Assembly: GCA_000961845.1 (NCBI GenBank)
Contig: LADZ01000005.1
Span: 1-47,288, forward strand
Reading direction: 5' to 3'
Source: Flavobacteriales bacterium BRH_c54
GTDB taxonomy: Bacteria; Bacteroidota; Bacteroidia; Flavobacteriales_E; Vicingaceae
Length of the DNA stretch: 47,288 nucleotides
Part shown: piece by piece, positions 40,842-47,288 of the stretch
Position numbering within the stretch: position 1 is the stretch's first letter
Layout of the letters: each line of letters opens with the position of its first letter
The notes under the pieces: generated by a model
What the model was told of the DNA's origin: nothing
The model's input: only the letters and a program-made list of their open reading frames with translations
The model's database searches: none
Position numbers and translations under genes: made by a program

Positions 40842-41363
40842 ATGTCCATTCTTAAAAATATATCTAAACAAGACCAGTTTATAGCTTTGTTTTTACTCAA
40901 AGCTATTATCTTATATCTTGTATGGTTTCTTGTTTACGATAATTGGCTACTAAAGGATGGTTTGGTAGATGATTTTTTAATTAGTCATTTAGTTAGTGCT
41001 ACTGAATTTATTTTAAACCTAATGGGGTATGAAGTATTTACCTACAATGATGCTGTTGGTGTTGATGGTACTCATGGTGTATTAATTGGGGCGCCTTGTA
41101 ATGGCTTAAGTTTATTTGCGCTTTTTGCCGGATTTATTATTATCTTTCCTGGTAAATTAAAATATAAATTAATTTACATTCCACTTGGTTTATTGGCCAT
41201 TCATATACTTAACATACTTAGGTTAGTAGCATTGGCTATTGTGGTTGTTTATAAACCTGAAAGTTTAGAGTTTAATCATAAATATACTTTTACTGTAATT
41301 GTTTATGCTTTCATCTTTGCCTTTTGGATGATATGGGTAAAGAAATTTGCTCAAAGAAAATAA
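40842..41363 (+). CDS. Exosortase-family membrane transpeptidase/protease (Bacteroidota type)
   Basis: The 173-residue protein has five or six TM helices and the exosortase catalytic triad: Cys86 in GAPCNGLSLF, Arg127 in ILNILRLVAL, and His146 in EFNHKYTF. Exosortases cleave C-terminal sorting tails (a short motif, TM helix and basic end) and link cargo to the surface. The protein lacks the extra C-terminal domain of the larger XrtA type and resembles the small XrtF/XrtX forms. It is next to a small membrane protein and the polysaccharide locus, as expected for exosortases. The PIDGG-tailed protein at 23294 is a candidate substrate. Confidence 0.88.
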   Translation: MSILKNISKQDQFIALFLLKAIILYLVWFLVYDNWLLKDGLVDDFLISHLVSATEFILNLMGYEVFTYNDAVGVDGTHGVLIGAPCNGLSLFALFAGFIIIFPGKLKYKLIYIPLGLLAIHILNILRLVALAIVVVYKPESLEFNHKYTFTVIVYAFIFAFWMIWVKKFAQRK

Positions 41364-41376
41364 TTATCACTTCTAA

Positions 41377-41865
41377 ATGCAAGCAAAAAAAACATATCAA
41401 CAATTCATAACAGGTTTGTTCTTATTGTTTATTTTTCTTATTGGATATCTCAGAGAAGCTATGTTTTTGGTTATTAATGCTGTTTATGAGAAAAAAGAAT
41501 TTCCTTATAATTCTGCTTATATAACTCCTCCAGATTTTTTATATCAATGGAGTGATACTACATTGCTTTATTTAAAATGGGGATTAACACTGTTCTTTTC
41601 CCTTATTTTCACAGGACTTACATTATGGTTAATCCATTATTATTTTAAAATAAAAAAATATAATCAATTCACAATACTAATTTATGGAACACTTATCCTT
41701 TTTGCTGCGACAATCAGTATCATTGGTATTATCATCAACAGCTTTGACAATGTTTATACCCTTAGTCGTTTTGTGATAGGATTGGTGCAATCCCCTTTAG
41801 TTTCTTTAGTATTATTTACCTTATTTTATTTTATTTCAAGTCAGCATAAAACTAAGCACGCTTAA
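41377..41865 (+). CDS. Exosortase-associated membrane protein
   Basis: The 162-residue protein has about four TM segments (FITGLFLLFIFLIGYLREAM, YLKWGLTLFFSLIFTGLTLW, ILIYGTLILFAATISIIGII, SPLVSLVLFTLFYFI) and a periplasmic loop YEKKEFPYNSAYITPPDFLY. It begins 13 bp after the exosortase gene and resembles the small partner membrane proteins found beside Bacteroidota exosortases. Its role is unknown; it may help fold or regulate the protease. No catalytic residues are evident. Confidence 0.72.
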   Translation: MQAKKTYQQFITGLFLLFIFLIGYLREAMFLVINAVYEKKEFPYNSAYITPPDFLYQWSDTTLLYLKWGLTLFFSLIFTGLTLWLIHYYFKIKKYNQFTILIYGTLILFAATISIIGIIINSFDNVYTLSRFVIGLVQSPLVSLVLFTLFYFISSQHKTKHA

Positions 41866-42152
41866 AAAATTATTCAATGTTATCATATAAAGAAGTATTT
41901 ATTTTTTTATATTCATCTCTATGATTTAAAATATTTACTTTTTCAGTTGTAAAATCGTAGGATTAATAGTTAATTTGTTTTTAAGTTAAATCACTATTTT
42001 ATTACCTTGATGAAACCACTATGAGGAAACTCTTATCACACAAAAAAGATGATTCTTCAGGGAGTTTTATCCAACCTACAAAAAAATAATCAGATAAAAC
42101 GACCATAAGTAAAAGTTTCTCACAAAGGAAAATGATTATAAAGGAGTTACAT
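41866..42152. other. Gene-free region before the FkbM gene
   Basis: About 290 bp of AT-rich DNA between the exosortase pair and the FkbM gene. I see no clear hairpin terminator and no convincing open frame; the 60-residue minus-strand frame here is hydrophobic but has no family resemblance. A new transcript likely starts within it. Confidence 0.45.
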
Positions 42153-42188
42153 ATGACAGATAAAAAAACAATAAATATAAACATATGA
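42153..42188 (+). CDS. Possible 11-codon leader peptide overlapping the FkbM start
   Basis: An ATG at 42153 encodes MTDKKTININI and stops at 42188 in an ATATGA overlap with the FkbM ATG at 42185. It is preceded by AAAGGAG with a 6-nt spacer, a strong Shine-Dalgarno that is unusual in this phylum, where initiation rarely depends on it. It may serve translational coupling to the methyltransferase gene. Chance occurrence is possible. Confidence 0.3.
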   Translation: MTDKKTININI

Positions 42189-43042
42189 AATTATTCCTAA
42201 TACGTTTACTGAATAAAGTTGGACTACTTCAATATTTGATATTCAATGTTACTACTCAAATTTATTCAATAAAATTCACTATCCCATTAATTAAAGGAAT
42301 AGGTCTTAAAAATATTATTACCACCGAACCATGGATGGTCAATTTATTACAAAAACTACTGCCTATTACTAATGATGACGTTTTTATTGATATTGGGGTA
42401 AACATAGGACAAACCTTATTAAAATTAAAAGCAGTTAACAAAGAAATGACTTATGTTGGTTTTGAACCCAATCCTTCCGCAGTATTTTATACTAACGAAC
42501 TAATAAAAGCTAATCGTTTTAAAAACACCTCCTTAATTCCTGTTGGATTGAATAATAAAACTGAAGTGTTAACACTCAATATATACAACAGTAGCGATGT
42601 AGATCCCTCAGCATCTATTTTAACCGAATTTAGACCTTCTCAGAAGGTTGTTCAAGAAGTAAACATTCCAGTTTTTAATGTAAATGAATTAAGTAATTTA
42701 AAACCAACACTTGAAAAAGTAAGTATCTTAAAAATAGATGTTGAAGGAGCTGAATTAGAAGTACTTCAGAGTTTAGAAACAATTATAAAAACTGCTACTC
42801 CTTTTATTCTCATGGAAATTCTTCCTGTTTATAATACTGAGAATAGGTATAGAATTGAACGTCAAGAAAAAATAGAAATACTACTTTCTCAACTTGATTA
42901 TAGTATTTATAGAATAATTAAGTCTAAATCTATTAGCTTTGAAAGAATTGAATCAATAGAAGTTCATAGTGATATAGATAAATGTGATTATATTTTTGTT
43001 CCTAATAACAAAGTAACAGCTTTTAGCAACTTACCAAAATGA
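42185..43042 (+). CDS. FkbM-family methyltransferase
   Basis: The 285-residue protein has SAM motif I as DVFIDIGVNIGQTLLKLK, the VGFEPNPSAVFYTNELI acidic strand, and the KIDVEGAELEVLQSLE motif that defines FkbM O-methyltransferases. FkbM enzymes methylate hydroxyls of polyketides or sugars. The N-terminal ~50 residues (FNVTTQIYSIKFTIPLIKG) form a short extension. Its stop overlaps the amidotransferase start by 4 nt, so both act in the same polysaccharide pathway. Confidence 0.9.
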   Translation: MKLFLIRLLNKVGLLQYLIFNVTTQIYSIKFTIPLIKGIGLKNIITTEPWMVNLLQKLLPITNDDVFIDIGVNIGQTLLKLKAVNKEMTYVGFEPNPSAVFYTNELIKANRFKNTSLIPVGLNNKTEVLTLNIYNSSDVDPSASILTEFRPSQKVVQEVNIPVFNVNELSNLKPTLEKVSILKIDVEGAELEVLQSLETIIKTATPFILMEILPVYNTENRYRIERQEKIEILLSQLDYSIYRIIKSKSISFERIESIEVHSDIDKCDYIFVPNNKVTAFSNLPK

Positions 43043-44178
43043 GTGATTTAAAATTTCAACAATGTAGCAAAACAGTAATGGATAATATTGCTGATCCATA
43101 CATCACTTTTGATGAGAAAGGAATTTGTAATTATTACTATGAATATTTTGAATTAGAAAAAAAACATGTAAAAAAAGGAGAAGAAGGAAAGGTTTTTTTT
43201 AATCAAAAAATAAATACTATCAAAGAGTCTGGAAAAAACAAACCATATGATTGCATTTTAGGTTTAAGTGGGGGAGTTGACAGTTCTTATTTAGCTTATT
43301 TAGCAAAAAAAGAAGGATTAAAACCTCTAATAGTACATTTTGATAATGGTTGGAATTCTGAATTAGCCGTTAAAAACATTGAAAATATTGTTTCCATTTT
43401 AGGTTTCGACTTATACACGTATGTTATTAATTGGGAAGAATTTCGTGATTTGCAGATTGCCTATTTAAAAGCATCTGTAATTGATATTGAAGCTATTACC
43501 GACCATGCGATTAGAGCCACATTGTTTAAATTAGCAGCCAAACATAAAATCAATTACTTTTTAAGTGGATTTAACATTGTGACTGAAGCTATTTTACCAA
43601 AGGCATGGGTTTTTAATAAATCTGATGCTAAGAATATTAAAGATATTCATAAAAAATTTGGTACCATACCTTTAAAAACCTTTCCCTTCTTAACTGCTTT
43701 TGACAAGCGCTATTATTCTATGGCATTGAAAATAGAATCTGTTCCTTTATTAAATTATATTGAGTATAATAAAGAAAAAGTTAAAGAGATTTTAATAAAG
43801 GAATTAAACTGGAAAGATTATGGTGGTAAGCACTACGAATCAGTTTGGACAAGATTTTATCAAGGATATATTTTACCCGAAAAATTTAAGGTAGATAAAC
43901 GTAAAGCTCACCTTTCTACCCTTATTTGTTCTGGTCAAATTACAAAAGAAAAAGCTTTAGAAGAACTAAATCAACCTATTTATGATAAAGAACAGTTAAT
44001 TATTGATAAAGAGTTTGTTTTAAAAAAATTAGATTTAGATGAAAGTAGTTTTAACCAACTAATGAAACTACCGATTAGAAAACATACAGATTTTGAAACA
44101 GAATCTTATTCTTTTTTTGATAAATATCCTTTATTAAAGCCTTTTAAAGGAATTTATAATACTATTAAAAAGAAATAA
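43039..44178 (+). CDS. N-acetyl sugar amidotransferase (WbpG-like), altered N-terminal Cys motif
   Basis: The 379-residue protein is an adenylating sugar amidotransferase of the WbpG group. The PP-loop SGGVDSS is at residues 77-83, followed by LIVHFDNGWNSELAVKNI and FFLSGFNIVTEAILP-type segments. The N-terminal Zn-binding pair in relatives is CxxC...CxxC; here it reads QCSKTVMD (C9, T12) and GICNYYYE (C30, Y33), so the second Cys of each pair is lost. It needs ammonia from HisH/HisF-like partners, which are at 16546-17932. The product would be an acetamidino sugar. Gene overlaps FkbM by 4 nt. Confidence 0.88.
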   Translation: MSDLKFQQCSKTVMDNIADPYITFDEKGICNYYYEYFELEKKHVKKGEEGKVFFNQKINTIKESGKNKPYDCILGLSGGVDSSYLAYLAKKEGLKPLIVHFDNGWNSELAVKNIENIVSILGFDLYTYVINWEEFRDLQIAYLKASVIDIEAITDHAIRATLFKLAAKHKINYFLSGFNIVTEAILPKAWVFNKSDAKNIKDIHKKFGTIPLKTFPFLTAFDKRYYSMALKIESVPLLNYIEYNKEKVKEILIKELNWKDYGGKHYESVWTRFYQGYILPEKFKVDKRKAHLSTLICSGQITKEKALEELNQPIYDKEQLIIDKEFVLKKLDLDESSFNQLMKLPIRKHTDFETESYSFFDKYPLLKPFKGIYNTIKKK

Positions 44179-44181
44179 ATC

Positions 44182-45300
44182 TTGAGTCGATTTAAATTTG
44201 AAAATAAAACCATTCTTATCCTTTCACAACAAGATTGGGGCATCAACATGCTTTCCAAACATCTTTATGCTAAAGAGTTAAGCAAAAACAATAATGTTTA
44301 TTTTATATTTACCATTCCTCAAAAACATCAAACTGAAAATGTTATCATAAAAACTTTATCCTCCACCCTTCACTTAGTTTATCTTAAGAAAAAAGTAGTT
44401 GGAGTAACTCGTCTTCCAAGCTTTATAATTGACATCCAAACAAAAATAATTATTAAAGAAATTCTAGCAACATTAAAAATAAAACAACCTGATATTGTTT
44501 GGAGTTTTGAGCAATCAAGATTTCAAAATTTGAAACAATTCAAAGCAAAATATAGTATTTTTCATCCAGTAGATTACATTTTACAAGCTAAACAATTTTT
44601 ACCTAAAATTGCTAATAGTGCTAATATTGTCCTTTCTGTTTCAGAAAAAATATTAGATTCTATTCAAACAAGTACACCAAAATATTTTATCAATCATGGC
44701 GTTGACGAATCTTTTTTTTCTAAAACAAAACTAACTTCTCCTCCCCCATTTATTAAGAAAGATAAAACTAACGTGGGATATGTTGGCAATCTCCAAATGA
44801 AATTTATTGATTGGAAAAACTTAATCAAAACAGTTGAGGAAAATGCTACACTAAATTTTATCTTTATAGGTCCTCATAGTAATTCAAATTTAGGAGGGAA
44901 AATAGAACATGCTGAACTTATTAAATTAAAATCACTTAAAAACACTCACTTTACAGGAGCTATGGATAAAAAATCTTTAATAGAAATTTTATCTTTTTTT
45001 GATGTTTTTTTGTTGTGTTATGACCATATTAAATTTCCCATAGAAGTTTCTAACAGTCATAAAATTTTAGAATATCTAAGTACCGGAAAGGTGGTAGTGT
45101 CAAACTTTATTTCAACTTATAAAAACTCTGATTTACTAGAAATGATTGATGATAATGAAAAGTTTTCGCAAAAATTAAAAGAAGTAACTTCGCAGTTAGA
45201 ATTTTATAATTCACCTAAAAAAACTAAACAAAGAATAACTTTTGCAAAACAAAACAGCTATAAAAAACTATTACAAGCTATAGAAGAAAAATTATCTTAA
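44182..45300 (+). CDS. Glycosyltransferase (GT-B type)
   Basis: The 372-residue protein starts with TTG at 44182, 3 bp after the amidotransferase stop; no nearby ATG precedes the conserved KTILILSQQDWGINMLSKHL strand. It has the N-terminal WSFEQSRFQNLKQFKAKYSI segment, a VGYVGNLQMKFIDWKNLIKTV donor-domain start, FIFIGPHSNSN, and KILEYLSTGKVVVSNF near the end, which fits GT4/TuaH-like enzymes. Assumed role is adding a sugar to the polysaccharide repeat. Confidence 0.85.
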   Translation: MSRFKFENKTILILSQQDWGINMLSKHLYAKELSKNNNVYFIFTIPQKHQTENVIIKTLSSTLHLVYLKKKVVGVTRLPSFIIDIQTKIIIKEILATLKIKQPDIVWSFEQSRFQNLKQFKAKYSIFHPVDYILQAKQFLPKIANSANIVLSVSEKILDSIQTSTPKYFINHGVDESFFSKTKLTSPPPFIKKDKTNVGYVGNLQMKFIDWKNLIKTVEENATLNFIFIGPHSNSNLGGKIEHAELIKLKSLKNTHFTGAMDKKSLIEILSFFDVFLLCYDHIKFPIEVSNSHKILEYLSTGKVVVSNFISTYKNSDLLEMIDDNEKFSQKLKEVTSQLEFYNSPKKTKQRITFAKQNSYKKLLQAIEEKLS

Positions 45301-45301
45301 A

Positions 45302-46429
45302 ATGACTAAGAAAAGAATTTTAATTATATTTGGAACACGTCCTGAAGCAATAAAACTTGCTCCATTAATTTACGAGCTAAAAAAAAATACATCTCAATTT
45401 GAAACTACTATTTGTGTTACGGGTCAGCATCGTGAGATGCTTGACCAAGTGCTACATTTTTTTAATATTGAACCTGATATTGATTTAAAGTTAATGACTC
45501 ATAACCAGTCTTTAGCTGAATTAAATGCTAAAATTCTTTTAGAAATAGATAACTTATTAAAAAATAATAGTTTTGACTATGTAATTATACAAGGGGATAC
45601 TACAACAGTGTATTCCTCAGCTGTGGCAGCTTTTTATAATAAAGTAAAAATAATACATATAGAAGCGGGTTTGAGAAGTTATAATTTTGAACATCCTTTT
45701 CCTGAAGAATTTAACAGAAGATCCATTTCTTCATTTACAGACTTCAATTTCGTTCCCTCTAAACAGGCTGAACAAAATTTACTCAAGGAAAATATTTCAA
45801 AGAATAAAATTTGGAATGTTGGAAATACTGTTATTGATGCTTTAAAATTCACTTTGAATGTAGTATCTAAAGAAGAAAATACTTTTTATCAAACCTTCAA
45901 AGAAATAAATTTTGATAAAAAAATCATACTTGTAACAGGACATCGTAGAGAGAACTTTGGCACCCCATTACAAAACATATGTGAAGCTTTTATTGAAATT
46001 ACTGACAACCATGAAGATGTTCAAATTGTGTATCCAGTTCATTTAAACCCTAATGTACAAGGGATAGTTCAGTCTATGCTTAAAGATAAAAAAAATATTG
46101 TTTTAATTCCTCCTCTTCCTTACCAACAAATGATATGGTTAATGAATAAATCAAGCTTTATCATTACAGATTCAGGAGGAATTCAAGAAGAAGCTCCTGC
46201 TTTAGGAAAACCAGTTTTAGTTACAAGAGAAACTACCGAACGAAAAGAAGTAGTTGAAAGTGGAAATGCTATTATGGTAGGATATGACAAAGAAAAAATT
46301 ATTCATTATTCTAAATTACTTATTGAAAACAAAGAATTTTATAATAAGATGAGTTCTTCTTCAAATCCATATGGTAATGGAACTACTGCTAAACAAATTG
46401 TAGAAATCTTAACCCAATATGACAAATAA
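45302..46429 (+). CDS. wecB: UDP-N-acetylglucosamine 2-epimerase (non-hydrolysing)
   Basis: The 375-residue protein converts UDP-GlcNAc to UDP-ManNAc. Visible motifs are IIFGTRPEAIKLAPLIYEL, CVTGQHREMLDQVLHFF, IIQGDTTTVYSSAVAAFY, HIEAGLRSYNFEHPFPEEFN, the GHRRENFGTPLQNI substrate loop and ITDSGGIQEEAPALGKPVL. Length is normal. It starts 1 bp after the preceding glycosyltransferase stop and overlaps the next gene, so it supplies a ManNAc-derived precursor for this locus. Confidence 0.96.
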   Translation: MTKKRILIIFGTRPEAIKLAPLIYELKKNTSQFETTICVTGQHREMLDQVLHFFNIEPDIDLKLMTHNQSLAELNAKILLEIDNLLKNNSFDYVIIQGDTTTVYSSAVAAFYNKVKIIHIEAGLRSYNFEHPFPEEFNRRSISSFTDFNFVPSKQAEQNLLKENISKNKIWNVGNTVIDALKFTLNVVSKEENTFYQTFKEINFDKKIILVTGHRRENFGTPLQNICEAFIEITDNHEDVQIVYPVHLNPNVQGIVQSMLKDKKNIVLIPPLPYQQMIWLMNKSSFIITDSGGIQEEAPALGKPVLVTRETTERKEVVESGNAIMVGYDKEKIIHYSKLLIENKEFYNKMSSSSNPYGNGTTAKQIVEILTQYDK

Positions 46430-47288
46430 AAAGCTAAAAATTTTATTCATTCCTGCTGATAATATTAAAGCAAATATTTCCAGATCATATTATTTTGCTA
46501 AAGGTTTAGCTAAATATAGTGATTTGTATTTTTTAACATGGAACGATTATAGATCTATAGAATGGCTAGGAGGAAAAAAATCAAAGTTAAATACCATTAA
46601 ATGTTTTTTAAGTTCTTTTTTTGTCAGTTATAAACTATATAAAAATAATAACGAAGATTTTCAACGAGTAAAAAGTTCTGTTTTTATTGATGCAATAATT
46701 GGAAGATTAATTGGAAAAGTTAACGCCAAAAAAATTATGCGAAAACATAATTCAAAGTCATTAAAAAAAATTATTAATAGAATTAATCCTGATGTTGTAT
46801 TTTATTCTGATGCTTGCTATTTTTTTCCTGCTTTTGACAATGCTAATTTCACTCAGGTGATAGATATTCAAGATGATATAGATTGGAGTAAACTTCCTGT
46901 CAATCTTCAAGAATATGAAAAAAATTATAGGTTAAACCAATACAAAAAAGTTGACATTCACTATATAGTTAGTAAAAATGCATTAGAGAATGTTACAAAA
47001 AATATTGGTTCCTTTCCCTTTAAGGTAATTTATAATGGTTCTGATTTTAAAGAGATTCAAAAAGATTTTTCAAAAGAAATTAATGATGTTAAAAATAAAC
47101 TCAATCTTCATGACAAATACATTATAACCCATATAGGAAGTGCTACATGGGTTGATCCTGTTTTTACTGAAAAATTATTTAGTGCAATTTGGGAAAAAGA
47201 TAAATCAATAGTTTTAATACTTGTAGGTAGTATGAAAAAAATAAACTTACCAAATGTTATAAATGTTGGGATGGTTTCTGCAAATAAT
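46419..47288 (+). CDS. Glycosyltransferase, 5' part (runs off window)
   Basis: The ATG at 46419 overlaps the end of wecB by 11 nt. The frame stays open to the window edge (290 codons). The visible sequence begins KKLKILFIPADNIKANISRS, then has INRIINRINPDVVFYSDACY in the acceptor half and IDIQDDIDWSKLPVNLQEYE. At its end are YIITHIGSATWVDPVFTEKL and IVLILVGSMKKINLPNVINV, which look like the donor-binding half of a GT4-type enzyme. The C-terminus lies beyond the window. Confidence 0.8.
   Translation, partial: MTNKKLKILFIPADNIKANISRSYYFAKGLAKYSDLYFLTWNDYRSIEWLGGKKSKLNTIKCFLSSFFVSYKLYKNNNEDFQRVKSSVFIDAIIGRLIGKVNAKKIMRKHNSKSLKKIINRINPDVVFYSDACYFFPAFDNANFTQVIDIQDDIDWSKLPVNLQEYEKNYRLNQYKKVDIHYIVSKNALENVTKNIGSFPFKVIYNGSDFKEIQKDFSKEINDVKNKLNLHDKYIITHIGSATWVDPVFTEKLFSAIWEKDKSIVLILVGSMKKINLPNVINVGMVSANN

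Noticed and set aside
42002-42184. 60-residue hydrophobic minus-strand frame
   Set aside because: It is fully antisense to the leader region of the FkbM gene, AT-rich hydrophobic by composition and not recognisable.

Overview
The window looks like AT-rich chromosomal DNA from a member of the Bacteroidota, probably of flavobacterial type. The evidence is type IX secretion (T9SS) C-terminal domains (types A and B), a gliding-motility-associated C-terminal domain, a PIDGG-type C-terminal sorting tail, a Bacteroidota-style arginine decarboxylase next to a deoxyhypusine-synthase-like gene, weak Shine-Dalgarno use and several TAnnTTTG -7-like promoter boxes. No tRNA, rRNA, CRISPR array, prophage or intact transposon was seen.

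Layout. Positions 1-7.2 kb hold ordinary genes: a partial exported protein, a LOG-family protein, uvrA with an upstream RidA gene, and a polyamine pair (arginine decarboxylase and DHS-like) closed by a strong terminator. Positions 7.2-10.35 kb are an accessory block. It has three co-oriented small-gene units (lipoprotein; secreted protein; GNAT acetyltransferase plus a decayed methyltransferase) separated by ~130-bp imperfect palindromes. These have the size, AAC...GTT ends and core/inverse-core complementarity of integron attC sites, but no integrase is visible. Positions 10.4-14.2 kb hold a DinB-like protein, a Crp/Fnr regulator, two small membrane proteins, a short SSB, and a DUF302-rhodanese-rhodanese operon. 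Positions 14.2-18 kb run hisH-like, hisF-like, a glycosyltransferase and miaA.

Positions 18-26.6 kb hold three T9SS type A cargo proteins, one T9SS type B/CHU_C protein, rsmI and a tiny Gly/Pro-rich protein with a PIDGG-TM-Lys tail. Positions 26.7-27.5 kb carry copies of a REP-like palindrome around a small GIY-YIG gene whose GIY tyrosine is replaced by cysteine.

Positions 27.5-47.3 kb are a surface-polysaccharide locus. The minus strand (40.7 back to 27.5 kb) encodes a Wzc/GumC-type tyrosine kinase, Wzm/Wzt ABC export, a sulfotransferase, two FdtA-like ketoisomerases, a hexapeptide acyltransferase, five glycosyltransferases and a methyltransferase. The divergent plus strand (40.8 kb to the end) encodes an exosortase-family protein with a small membrane partner, an FkbM methyltransferase, an N-acetyl sugar amidotransferase, a glycosyltransferase, a UDP-GlcNAc 2-epimerase and a partial glycosyltransferase.

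How the genes fit together. The HisH/HisF-like pair at 16.5-17.9 kb lacks other histidine genes, and its HisF lacks the catalytic Asp11. It is best read as the ammonia-supplying partner of the sugar amidotransferase 25 kb away, so an acetamidino-sugar system appears split across the window. The exosortase could process PIDGG-tailed proteins such as the one at 23.3 kb, parallel to T9SS cargo. Wzt has a C-terminal glycan-recognition domain and overlaps the sulfotransferase gene by 4 nt, which suggests a sulfated cap on the exported chain. The most unusual signals are the attC-like cassette block and the REP-like palindromes with a GIY-YIG gene.
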